In this document: positions 11,690-22,431 of the stretch, one piece after another
How the letters are laid out: every line of letters starts with the position of its first letter
How positions within the stretch are numbered: position 1 is the stretch's first letter
Source of the DNA: Crambe crambe
Taxonomy: Eukaryota > Porifera > Demospongiae > Poecilosclerida > Crambeidae
NCBI GenBank assembly: GCA_963924555.1
Contig: OZ004585.1
Coordinates: 1,005,488-1,069,487 of the forward strand
DNA length: 64,000 bases
Direction: 5' to 3'
Position numbers and translations under genes: made by a program
Notes under the pieces: model-generated
The model's input: the letters and a program-made list of their open reading frames with translations, nothing else
Database searches by the model: none
Told to the model about the DNA's origin: nothing

Positions 11690-13805
11690 CACGGATGACT
11701 CCCCCAGTCATTCCTGCCTAAGGTATAAATGACTCCCCCCTGGTGAAAATGACTCCCCACATGGTCATTCCTGCCTTGGCGCCTGATCACAAAGGTAAAG
11801 TTTTATTGTAATAAATCATGTAGCTAGCTAATTTGTCTCAGGAAGAAGTTGATGCTGAAGATGATGATGAACCTGTGGAATATACACAATTTTATGTGTA
11901 TATAGCTGGCTAGCAACAAATACTGCTCCTGTCAGATCCTGCATATTGTGACTGCCTGCATGATGACAGAGATATGGTGGAATGTGAAGACTGTTTGAAC
12001 TGGTTTTACCAAAACTGTGCATATAATTATTATGACTGTTCTTTGTGCAAGCACTATAATGATGCATCTTCATTTAAACTTTAATGCATGCATAATTATT
12101 TGGTAGTCAATGACATTTGCACTTATATAGGAGGGAGTCATTTTTAGGATGAAATAACTCCCTTCCATATGGAGTCATTCATGCCGAGGATGAAATGATT
12201 TCCTTCCATGGCTATAGATTTTTCAGGGAGTTGTTCATGGCCTAGGATGAAATGACTCCCCTTCAATAATCTATGGAGTCATTCATGCTGAGGATGAAAT
12301 GATTCCCTTCCATGGCTGTTGATTTTCAAGGAATCATTTATGCCTAGGACAAAATGACTCCCTTCCATGCATGGCTATAGATTTTTCAGGGAGTCATTCA
12401 TGCCTAGGATGAAATGATGGCTATTGATTTTTCAGGGGGTCATTCATGCCTAGGATGAAATGACTCCCCTTCAATTTAGGGAGTCATTCATGCTGAGGAT
12501 GAAATGACTCCCCTTCAATTTAGGGCGTCATTCATGCTGAGGATGAAATGATTCCCTGGATGCTGAAAATGATGAAACAGTGGAATACAGGAATATGCTA
12601 TACATAGCTACATGTTCCTCCTGTGCAGCAACAAATTAGTATCATGGATTGTGGAGTTTTTCCGATAGCTTTTGCTGTCCATGCAGCACTAGGAGAAAAT
12701 GTGGGAGAGATTGAATTCCAACAGGAAGAAATGAGGAGCCACCTTTCCAAATGTTTATGGAAGAAAACTTTTTCTCCTTTTCCAAAGTTGGGGAAAGGGG
12801 GCATAGGGATAATTACTTCCCCTGTCGGATTCTGGAATTATACTGTGACTGCCTTATGCCAGAGACATATGGCAACATGGTTGAATGTGAACATTGTTTT
12901 AATTGGTGTAGATTATGATAACAGTGAAAAATTTTTGTGCTGTTTATGCAATCATAGCTAGCTAGCTTTACAGTTGTTATCATTGTTATTGTATCAGCTG
13001 TGTGAGAATGCATTCACAGGGAGTTATTTGCCCCTTTATAAGCAAACATCATTTCTAGGCACGAATGACTCCCTGAAAAATTTATATCCATGGAATTCAT
13101 CCTAGGTACAAATGACTCCCTGAACCAAGATAAATGGACTCCACATACATGTTGTTGGAGCCAAACTATAGGAAGGCACGAACAACTCACAATGAAGTGG
13201 ACCTGTGAGTCATAGCCATGGAAGGGGAGTTGCACCAATGACTCCCTGAATTGAGATAGTTGGACTACATGGTTGGAGGGGAGTCATTTCATCCTAGAGG
13301 CATGCACCAATGACTTCAGGAGTCATTGGTTCCTAGGATGAAGTGACTCCCCTTCCATTCAGGGAATTATTGAATGGTGCAGCCATGGAAGGGGAGTCAT
13401 TTCATCCTAGGCACCAATGACTCCATGAATTGAGATAACTGGACAGTCACGATAGCCATGGTCATTGGATAGGGAGTCATTCATGCCTGTATATGCAGCA
13501 ATGCAATGAATTGGGACTGGTGAGTCTTTTTCCAGGGGCAGACAAGTCAGAAATGACTGGGGAGTCACTCAGACCTAGGCGTGAGTGACCGGGAGTCATC
13601 CACGCCTAGTCAAGAGTGCTCGAAACTGGGGAGTCATTTTTTCCAGGGGGGAGTCATTATAGACTAGTCAAAAATGACCGGGGAGTCACTCAGACCTAGG
13701 CGTGAGTGACCGGGAGTCATCCACGCCTAGGTATGAGTGACCGGGAGTCATCCACACCTAGTCAGGAGTGACCGGGGAGTCATTGCCGAGGGGAGTCACC
13801 GCTGA
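11690..13805. repeat. GACTCC/GGAGTC repeat array, both orientations
   Basis: Dozens of copies of a unit built on gggagtcattcatgcctagg..gatgaaatgactccc occur in three blocks (11690-11765, 12130-12560, 13020-13805). Units are about 40-70 bases. Each is self-complementary (gggagtca ... tgactccc), so copies can be read on either strand. The last block shifts to a ccgggagtcatccacgcctag variant. Non-coding as far as can be seen. Confidence 0.85.
11935..12950 (+). pseudogene. Remnants of Ulp1-like (C48) cysteine protease and PHD-like fingers
   Basis: At 12623-12800 the frame reads QQQISIMDCGVFPIAFAV..., the C-terminal catalytic block of Ulp1/SENP-type proteases: the Q before, and the Cys in, DCG are the oxyanion and nucleophile positions. 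Cys/His clusters at 11945-12060 (CDCLHDD..VECEDCLNWF..C) and 12845-12925 (CDCLMPE..VECEHCFNW) look like degenerate PHD fingers. The protease His and Asp are not present, frames are short, and repeats lie between. Ulp1-PHD combinations are known from transposon-associated animal genes; here only scraps survive. Confidence 0.5.
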
Positions 13806-14276
13806 CTATGACACCAGAAGTGCTTGAATAGCTGTATAAACAATTGGAGTATAGTGCAACCTCATAGCAGTAGCTGACAAAATTACTACATGCACATGTG
13901 CTGCATGCATGCTACAGTTTGTTTGACAATCTTTGTTGATGGCTGAGTGTGAAGACCCTGGAACACCTCCTCTGTCAAATTTAACAGTGATCCTCATACT
14001 TGTTATTTTGATGCTAAACTAAGCTACATCTCTAGCCAAACAAAAGCACAGTCACAATTGATATTTGCGACCATAAATTTTAATGATATTCATAGTGGGC
14101 GGATCACCCTTTAATTGCTGGGTGTGGTTTGTCCCTGATTTTGATTTCCAAAAAGTGGAGGCTATGAAGTCAATATCAGAGGAATGAACCAGACATGGCG
14201 GGGGGAATGGCCGGGGAGCTTCTCTGCTTTGGCTTGAGTCCATGGAAACAGTAATACTGTTTCAGGTGCTTGGACC

Positions 14277-14886
14277 TAGTCTCGCGGGCCAGACCCTTTA
14301 CCAACCGCGAGGGAAGGAAAGAGTCTGGTCAAATCCAATACACGATCTTGTTGTGCACAGTCAGCAATCTTCGGAAGGAGGGGCGCGACTATGACGTTAT
14401 TATACATCACGAATTTAGGAAAAATCTGCGCTCTGGATTTCTTAGCGCTACATGGCTGAGCATATGATTACAGACTGGAGGCGGCTATTCAAGAGAGTGG
14501 GAGGAGGCTTGGAAACAGCTTTCTGGTCAGAAAGTGTCGGAAATTTTTCCAGTGCAACTCCTGCAAGTACCTGGAGCAGTTCTTTGGCTGATGCACACCC
14601 TGGACCATGCAGCCTTTTCTTTTTCCTATGATCACCAATGAGATCTCTGCATACAAGCAAGCAGCTCATTAACATGACCATAGATATATCTATGACATGA
14701 CTAAACTCTAGGACTACTCTGTAAGTGCACGCGCGAAAAAATCTGTTTGAGAGCCGTGACGTATCGTGACGTTTTGCGCATGCCCCCCACCAAATCTTTG
14801 GGCAATTGAAACAAGATCATGTATTGGATTTGACCAGACTCTTTCCTTCCCTCGCGGTTGGTAAAGGGTCGGGCCCGCGAGACTAG
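14277..14886. mobile_element. MITE of the TAGTCTCGCG family, 0.6 kb, with target duplication and empty site
   Basis: Terminal inverted repeats of about 75 bases (tagtctcgcgggcc.. at the left, ..gggcccgcgagactag at the right) are nearly identical. The target copy cttggac(c) stands on both sides. The paralogue at about 57376 shows the empty site (ggtgctggacccgag). The 7-8 bp duplication and TAG ends suggest a hAT-like non-autonomous element. No open frame of note. Confidence 0.85.
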
Positions 14887-14935
14887 CTTGGACCCGAGAC
14901 TTCCACAGGTCTGCCGATTGCATCCTCCTGAGCTG

Positions 14936-15060
14936 AAGATCCGTTCGCGGCGCGCGGGCCCCGCCCCTGCGCGCGCATGATCACGACCCTTTACCCCGGT
15001 ACCCCCAAGAAAAAGGAGGTAAAGGGTCGACGCCGCCATGGGGCCGGCCGGGTCTCTGTT
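14936..15060. mobile_element. GC-rich short MITE relative
   Basis: A strongly GC-rich island (gcggcgcgcgggcccc...) precedes an inverted pair acgaccctttacc / ggtaaagggtcg around a cccccaagaaaa core, as at 11247-11315. The GC content stands out against the AT-rich surroundings. Confidence 0.55.
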
Positions 15061-16400
15061 GCTAAAATGAGGAGATCCAGGAAAGAACCCACGAGTTTCC
15101 CGTGCTGCAAAACACCTGCAAAGTATGCCTGATACTCTGCATCTTTATGACCTTACCACACAGTCTAATCGCCAGCGTTGGCGAGGCCCATAGGGCTAAT
15201 ACAACTTTAATTGCACAGACACGCACTTTTATCACTCACCAGTTTACGGAAGTATCCGGAGAGAGTGTTTGTGGTCAAATTCACTTCCTTTAGTTGTAGT
15301 GCCGAGATTTTCCCTTTACAGAAGGCATAAAGCTGCCTGTAGCTGCACCTTGCACGGTACTAACTCCACTATAATTTTAATAGCAAATGCAGCTACACGC
15401 GCGAAGCAGCTGCTACATTTTTGTGGTCTTTGATATTGTGATAATCAATCGTGTTGTGGGCTGTGACATTTGTATTTCACACTTCCTGCCACTACTTCGA
15501 AGGTATGTAGAGCTCCTCCTATTATAAGTGGCATGTTATGCGTAATAAAATTAACTGTCCATTAGTGCATGTCTGTAATACAGCCTTTGCTTTATAGAGC
15601 CTTTGAATGCTACTCATAGCTTGAAGCTATACTGTTCATTGAATATAATGGCCTACTGAATAAGAATGGTGTGTTGGTATTAGCTATTAGCTAGCAGTAG
15701 TCCATCCAAATCTTTTACTATAGCTATACACACACTATAGCAATGACAACCCTTGCCCATGGACCATGTCACTCTGTAAGCAGTGATCATTCAGATACAC
15801 ACTTAAAAATATTGATTGACTATTAATCATCATGGGACACTTTCAGACACGGATACCTCTGCCAGGCTTCCATGAAGCAAATCAAAAGGAAAACCCTTAG
15901 CTAACATTAAAAATTTCCATCCTTGATGGCTGCCCAACCAAGCAGGTAGCTACGAACAGAAACAATTTATTGTATTCAGAACTGTAAAAAACTGACATAC
16001 AGCACCACCAATCTTTTAATACCCCAGGCCAACCCCAGATAAAGTTGATATTCTCTCTTGATAGGTACAGATGTGTATCACATATGTTTGATACTATTAT
16101 GTTTCCTGGGAGTAAGATTTTCATCCTAAAGATGCTATAGGTTCCTGAATCAGAATGCCCTTATCTCTCTTTGAACACTATCACAGAAGAGCTACTACCA
16201 CACTTAATATCTGTACTCCTTTTTCATGAGATCGGGAATACCAGTTTTCTCTCTACATTCTATCATTTTTCTCCTTCATCAATAATGAAACACTGTGTGG
16301 TTCACTAGGACAAGTGACAGCAGATCCTGCCTCCCCTCCCTCCGACTTGTTGGCTGTGGATATTTTAGAGTATATTTATCCAATCTTCACCAATCACCCT
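15061..16400. other. No gene recognised
   Basis: Short frames only. 15085-15130 again resembles the 57.68-kb flank (ggaaagaacccacg...), extending the duplication between the 11.5-15.1 and 57.2-57.7 kb segments. Confidence 0.5.
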
Positions 16401-16410
16401 CTTTTATTCA

Positions 16411-17131
16411 ATGAAATCAGAGTCTCTCCATGACTTGCACTATCATCAGGAGAACAGTGTGGGAGTGAGCAGACATGACCATGCCCTCTACCGAAGCTCT
16501 AAAGCTTCACTGGAATCGCTCCCTGTGGTATTAGAGATGTGGCATCATGCAACTTCCAACGACATTGATCTTTCAGGTAAGTTAGCTGTTTGAGAAATGT
16601 AATTAAGATTCGATTTCTAGCTCACTGACACACATATATAGCTGGAAATGGTTGGATGGAAAAGTCCAAAGTGTCTTAGACGTTCCTGAAAACATGGCAA
16701 GAGTTCAGGATTTTGTTTTCAATGGGTGTGGCTGAAAATTGACAAGCATACAAATGTGGACCAGGATGCAAGTGTGTCAACTGTTTAAATAGCTATGACA
16801 ACAGTCTCAATCATCCTGAAGCAGTGATGGAGCTGTAAACATTGATGGACTTCAGAAACAGAACGAAGAATTGATAGGAGATAATATAGAGAGTGATGAA
16901 GAACATGAACTAAATGAAAGACAGGATGAATGGGTGTGACATTTGCATTTTGCAATACTTATATCCACAAAATTGCTACTGTATATTATACAAGCAATAC
17001 TACACAGGATCCAGCTAGAATCTGAAGTGTCCACTGCTAGGAACGAAAATTCTAGCAAGAAACACTATGACGTGATGAAACTAGCCAAGCAACAGAGGCA
17101 ACATATAGCTGAATTTTCTGCCTGTTTATAG
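16411..17131 (+). pseudogene. Fragmented gene with a TSO1/tesmin-type CXC remnant
   Basis: A plus-strand frame at 16743-16786 reads YKCGPGCKCVNCLN, the second half of a tesmin/TSO1-like cysteine-rich (CXC) DNA-binding domain. An in-frame TGA lies just upstream, so the first half is missing or broken. Nearby open pieces (LHDLHYHQENSVGVSRHDHA at 16429; an acidic IGDNIESDEEHELNERQDEW at 16872; HYDVMKLAKQQRQHIAEFSA at 17064) may be other exons of the same decayed gene. CXC remnants are common in transposon-derived animal genes. Confidence 0.45.
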
Positions 17132-18640
17132 CTTGCAACAATGTTTACTGTGCAGTAATACTTACCTAGGTTTCATCTTTAGCAGAATGTGCTCTCCATA
17201 TTGCTTCTTCGGCTTCTAAGAGGCAGTTACAGTCCATACAAAACACCCGCACAATTTCTGTTTTTCGACTACAATTTATGACGTCATCGCTAATACGTGG
17301 TAATTAATTACGTCCACTGGCGATTAGACTGCACACTGGTATATCTGCAGCATGTTGTCCTAGAAAAGGAGTTGAAAGAAACAGTCGATTTTCACCTACC
17401 CACCATTGCCCTTGGGAGATTGTTGTTATTTAGAGGTGAACATGCCCCTCCCACTTCATTGGGGGAGGGGCCCTCAGTCTCTAGTTAAAGGTAGCTTGCA
17501 TTTCATTAGCGATTCCGGAAGCCATACATTTCCTGAAACTTTGGCCGGCCAGCGCAGCCTGACGGTTATAGAAGCGCTTGATGTTTAGATATCACTAGCT
17601 AGCTTATAACAAGGCCTACCTGCTGGTGTGGGTTAACCAAGGAACAGGTGAAGCACATAGATGTTATACAGATTTACCGTTTTCCCCATATAAATCTCCA
17701 TAGAACTAAAAATCAACGGCGCTAACTGTGAACATAACACACTGGTTCATTTGGTGTTTGAGTAGTTAGTACATTTATTAAGCTGCTGCTGGATATGAGT
17801 TAAGCGTTCATGTGTTGATTGATCTTTGAGATAGAGCTAGTTATATGTGGGCAGGTCTAGCTTCCGGAATCACTAATTTCATCCTCCTTTACATCCACTC
17901 CATGATGGAGGACGAGCCTCCTCAGTCTTTGGTGGAGGAGTAGCCTCAGTCTTTGCTGATCCACTCAAATTTGACTTGCTCCCTGCGTCTAGACTACGAG
18001 GGTCTGGAGGATCGGAGGACTCATCAGGGGGAGGTTCACTCCCTGTGTCTAAACCAAGAGGTTCAGTGGAACCAGATAGTGCTGGTCAAGGATCTCACCA
18101 AGCAAGGCAGCAAAGAAAGTTTGATACCTACTTGATGATGGAAAGGAAAGTTGAAGGAATTTCTAGTGTACTAATTCTTTAACAAAGCTATCACAAAGAG
18201 GAATCTAAGTCATTTGAGTCATTGTTGCCTAAAATTCCAGAGCCATCATCAGTCTTGCTACAGTCTAGCATCAGCAAGGAATGCCTCTTAAGCTGAGGGT
18301 TATTATTGAAGTGTCAGGGGTCTTATACGATACTGTCCCCATTGTAAAGTTGTGTTCTCATAATAATAGGGGCAAGTTGATTTATCAGGAGTTGGAAAAA
18401 GAGGTTATCAGGTCCCTCGCAAAGGAACAGTTCAAGTGGTAAATTGAGAGAAAGTGCTCTTAGCTATTCGATGAACATGACTGTTCCTTCCAGACACTGT
18501 TTAATCCTAACCACATGGTGGTCAAGATATACATATATAGTCACCTATGCCTTCTCAGATATGCTCCCTCTCACACAGACATTCCTACATCAGAAAACCC
18601 TCAGGTCAGGGTGCCACACCCACCACTACCTCATTCATCT
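17132..18640. other. No gene recognised
   Basis: Several 60-70 codon frames overlap in different phases around 17953-18182 (for example one with SEDSSGGGSLPVS), but splice logic or homology to support them is not visible. They may belong to a decayed transposon-derived gene. Confidence 0.4.
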
Positions 18641-18800
18641 CAGGCAAGTAGGGATTGTTTTCATACAAGGCTGCAGTACATTATATAGCCCAGCTAGATT
18701 TTAAGCTATCCCTACTTAACCTTTTTATTTAGAAGAAATTTTTTGCATTCACTTGTTTCTATCCTTTTTTCTTAGTGCTTGAAGTAAATTGAGATGATTA
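18640..18800. mobile_element. Copy of the AAGTAGGGAT repeat family
   Basis: Contains ctatccctacttaacc followed by tttagaagaaattttttgcattcactt and ttcttagtgcttgaagt. The same string set occurs at 31340-31435 (inverted), 34142-34648 (as a palindrome), 35040-35150 and 53330-53560. Confidence 0.75.
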
Positions 18801-19265
18801 TCTTGCTGCTGCAGGTTTCTTTGTTCCAAGTCTAAAAACATATTTACTTGCATCGTATATTTGCCCGTTGATTTTGCTGTCATGCACCAGACACTACTGA
18901 TCCTGACCACATCAAAGTCTCCCTGTACATCAGAATAATCCAAATACAGTCCCTCCACCATCAACTCCAGTGCCATCAGTACCAGCAGTACCACCAGTGT
19001 CAGTAGCAGGAGAACACTCACACAATCAACTTTAGATCTTCAATTCAGCAGATAAAAAAATTACTATTTTATGCATTGCCACTGCAGAATGTTCACAGGA
19101 TTTTTAAATTGAAGGAAAAGCGCTTGAACCCCCATGTAATGTATAATTTAGAAAAAAAAATTTTTTTTTCAATAAAGTGGATAAACTTTACAAGGAATTA
19201 CTATTTTGTATAAAGTTTCATAGAAAATTGCTAAAATAGAAACATGGTTTAGGGGGGAAAAGGTC

Positions 19266-20202
19266 TCAAATATACTTGCTTTCAATCTTAGTGGCTATAT
19301 GAGGAAAGTCCACAGTGGATGCCCTCAGGGCCTTCACAAGTGCCTTCCACGATGGGCCCGAGGTCACTGATTTGAGCCATTTCAAAAGTACTTCTTGAAA
19401 ACAGTCTTCCATTTCCTGACAATTGATTTTGATTGCATCGAGGGATGATTTGTCTAAGCCGAGCTCCAGACCGACTTGCATTTGGCATCCCACAATGCAC
19501 CTTGAACTATCCTCAAGTCCAGTGGTGCTGCATGCAAGAGAATAAATGACATGAAATAGTAATGTTCATTGTATGCATAATGTCGACCCCGCCCCCTCCC
19601 CCATCACTTCTTTAATTCTGTACTGCTCAGTAGATGGATTGGAAAGGGACGCCTCATTACTCAGCTTCACAGTTAAATTCTAACCATAGTTATCTATGAG
19701 AAAACACAGCCATGAATTCTTGTTTTCAAGGAAAGGCAGTATAACATAATCACATGATGATCATGTGATCTACAAAAAAAAGCACCTAGTAAGAATTGAT
19801 GTGGGCAGGTAGTTGTGTGGGGGGAGGTTACTTTTTGATGACTAACAGCTCTGGGAAACACAATTATCACTTACTAGCGACGATGACATTTGCACTCCCG
19901 CAGCCCAGAAGGTCGGAACTGTTGTAACTAGGGCTTGTGTAGACATGAACAGTCAAAATGGCCACCCCGCTCTTCTTCCACTGGTAAGTGGATTCAATCA
20001 CCGTCCCATTGCTAACGCACTCGATGACCTCATGGGAGTCAAACACTGCTAACCTTCTGTAGCAGAGTTTGTAGTAGAAGTTGGAGGTCCCACTGAGGTT
20101 CACCGAAGCCATGATCGTTGACTGGGCATTCACGTAACTCACGTTGTCTGTAGTCAGGGTGACTACCTGATTCATATTTTGACGGCAACCAATACAAGCA
20201 GC
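19266..20202 (-). CDS. Death-domain gene, partial, with an extracellular-like exon
   Basis: The exon from about 20202 to 19875 follows an acceptor (cttttccag) and ends at GTAAGT. It encodes a Cys- and beta-rich segment with four N-glycosylation sequons (NVS, NLS, NGT, NSS), which looks extracellular. The exon from about 19500 to 19270 encodes a Death domain: ELGLDKSSLDAIKI..CFQEVLLKWLKS..SWKALVKALRAS. It reaches TGA at 19266, or may splice on at GTATAT. No membrane segment was found in the 370 bases between. A downstream minus-strand frame at 18749-19021 with a hydrophobic start might be a further exon but overlaps a repeat. The likely role is a receptor or adaptor in Death-fold signalling; start and full extent are unknown. 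Confidence 0.55.
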
Positions 20203-20363
20203 TGGAAAAGTTAAAATGGATGATTTGTAGACCATAAACAAGAGAAAGTGGGAAATTTTTCATATTTTGGGTATACATAATGCCATAAAAATTAATGGGT
20301 CACATTGCCTTTCCACTGCATAACAACTTTAAAGACATTGCAGAATAATATCATTATGTGTAG

Positions 20364-22363
20364 GCTCACTATATCGGACCCTACTGGCTACTTTGTCCCT
20401 CCACCTCAAGAGAGATTTCCTGACCTCTCTTCCCAGGGAACTGGTTGAATATGTGCTTTCTTTTCTGGACCTCTCCTGTGTGCTTGGCTGCTGTGTCTTG
20501 GTGAGTTTTGATATGACTTCCAGGAAAGGAAAACCAGTTTCAGTTGGTGTCGTTGTAAATATTCATAGGTAAGCAAATCGTGGCATCAGGTGATCATGTC
20601 ATGTGATAAGTACTGGAAGATTGTATGCTCTTCTGGTATGTCTGCCGAGGTGCTGAAACAAGAAAAAGAAGTCCATGGATCATACAGTGCTGTAGCCATT
20701 AAATGGAAAAAGCAGGAATACTGCCTTAGGAACTGCATTTCTCATTCAGAGATGAAATACCCAAACTGTGTCCAGAAAGAGAGTGGAAATATGAAGTGTG
20801 ATGAAAGAGGAGGGGGAAGGAAATCAGGGACTGTTCCTTTTGGGGAGTCCACAGCAACGGAAGTGGATGGTGACTGTACGTATGTGTTAGTACACCCGGT
20901 GTGCAATGGTTTCTGCATAAAAGTTGCCAATGGAGTCAGCCCCTGCTTATCTTTGCTCAGGATGGATGGGAACATGATGTGTGAGTGTGTCGTGCTTGAA
21001 AACATCTTCCCCTGTGGTCTATTTGAAGTGATATGGAGTTGGTCAACGCCCACTAAGGTTCTGTTGCACGGGAACAATGCCACATGGGTGGAGTTTATGT
21101 TCTCGTCTGGGAAACCCCTTGGACCCCCTGCCATTACTGAATGGGAGGACAGCATAGTGTCCAATGTCTACAATGTCTTCTCCTGCTGTGCTGCTTGTTC
21201 ACTGGTTGTGATAATGGCAAAGATCTTGAGTAGCGACAAACGGTGGGAGATGAAACTGCTAGAACTCCAGAAAGAACCAACCAACTCTATCTCCTTCAGG
21301 TTGACTGTTGATTTCATGCCGGAGCCGAGTCTGACGGATGATCCGTTCTTCAAAGTGAATAAAATCCATGTGTACCCCAGTGAAGTTGACAGAGGTACTC
21401 GATGTAGAAACCACAATGTCCTGGTTCAGTTTGGATCTGTTATTGTGCAATTCAGAATTGAGAAATTGGAACCAGAGTATAAAATTTCGGATCCGATAAA
21501 AATCTTGTGTCCATCGGAAGACCCAGTGTTCTACAGTGTCGATCCTTTGAAGGGGACATTTGCTCTATCACGAGATCACAAACTCGTAGCACTCGTGACT
21601 AAAACTCAAACAATCCATTCCCATATTTGGAACCTGGAATCAGGATCATACCAACAAGCAGAGACTATGGTGGATTGCTCTCGTATTCGATTTGTGGACT
21701 CTATTGGAGTTGGTCACTTGCATACTTTAGTGGCAGTAAGGACTCACTTGAAGGAGATTTCAGTGATGGTTTTGCGGACTGCCAGTGCCAGCAGACTAGT
21801 GGCTGAAGTGATTTATCGGACTAAATATTCTCTATCTTCATCTTCTTTCTTGGAGACTCACTCCTTGGGCAGTGAAGAATGGATGAATTCAGTGGCTGGT
21901 GTGTGTGATCTAACAGAACTGTTTTGTGTTAGTGTGAGCAAATACAGGAAGTGTCACTAGTTAAATATGTGATGTATCATGTATGAGCTAAATATGGGGC
22001 ATGGTGCTGGTCACAAAAGTTGGTAGCAAAACATGCTAGGAGAGTGGATAGAACCCCCCTAAACCTCCTAGTGGTCATCTTCCTATCAGACCCCCTCGAC
22101 CAACTACTCCCCCTGTCCCCACCATGTCTGAAAAAAAAATCAGAGGAGGGTCTGCTTTTGTGAAAGGAGCAGGCAGGAACAGTCCCACACTCTCTTCCTC
22201 CATGTCCAATGCCAGCATCTCATCCAACCTTCCTCCTTGGAAACCAGTACCATTATCTCCTGTTACCCAAGAAAGTGATAGTGGGCAGTACCATTCATCA
22301 TTGCATCATCATTACATCATCATTTACAACATAACAACCATGCACTTGCGCTTGCATATATAA
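20364..22363 (+). CDS. F-box protein, FBXW-like N-terminus, proline-rich tail
   Basis: The exon ending at 20500 encodes KRDFLTSLPRELVEYVLSFLDLS, an F-box close in pattern to FBXW proteins, and splices in phase 0 to 20569 (VSKSWHQVIM..KYWKIVC, the second half of the F-box). The exon 20569 to about 21933 is one long frame of over 450 codons. Its C-terminal half has weak WD-like strands (HSHIWNLESG, 21621), so a divergent propeller is possible. A phase-0 donor at 21933 (agt/gtgagc) can join an acceptor near 22045 to a proline/serine-rich exon ending in TAA at 22363. F-box proteins link substrates to SCF ubiquitin ligases. No in-frame ATG is visible in the first exon, so one more 5' exon is expected. 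It converges on the giant gene, 68 bases apart. Confidence 0.65.
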
Positions 22364-22431
22364 AATTTTGGCAACAAGAATAACAAAAAAGGTACAAAAA
22401 CAAGCAAAAAAAATTAAAATTTGCAAACTAG

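Larger units (their letters stand above)
11585..14162. mobile_element. 2.58-kb insertion with TA duplication and GCCTCCAC inverted ends
   Basis: The insertion begins after TA at 11583-11584 with gcctccac and ends with gtggaggc before TA at 14163-14164. The duplicated paralogue near 57270 lacks everything between (ccaccata joined to aggtcaatatc), so this is a real insertion. The TA target and short inverted ends fit a Tc1/mariner-like, or other TA-targeting, non-autonomous DNA transposon. It carries a GACTCC repeat array and captured fragments of a Ulp1-like protease and PHD-like fingers. No transposase was seen. Confidence 0.7.
11511..14935 (-). pseudogene. Type II membrane-protein first exon, paralogue split by two insertions
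   Basis: The pieces 14887-14930, 14165-14276 and 11511-11584 align in order with the uninterrupted exon at 57211-57421. They are separated here by a MITE (14277-14886) and a 2.58-kb element (11585-14162). The surviving reading frames also differ by small indels, so no protein with the intact N-terminus and membrane segment can be made. This is a dead copy whose sister copy shows the exact ancestral join. Confidence 0.75.

Noticed and set aside
11690-13805. CRISPR-like array
   Set aside because: Eukaryotic context, repeats in both orientations, irregular spacing, and spacers that are themselves repeat variants.
20742-21164. 140-codon minus-strand frame inside the F-box gene
   Set aside because: Overlaps the long plus-strand exon that is continuous with the F-box; no splice sites or motif of its own.
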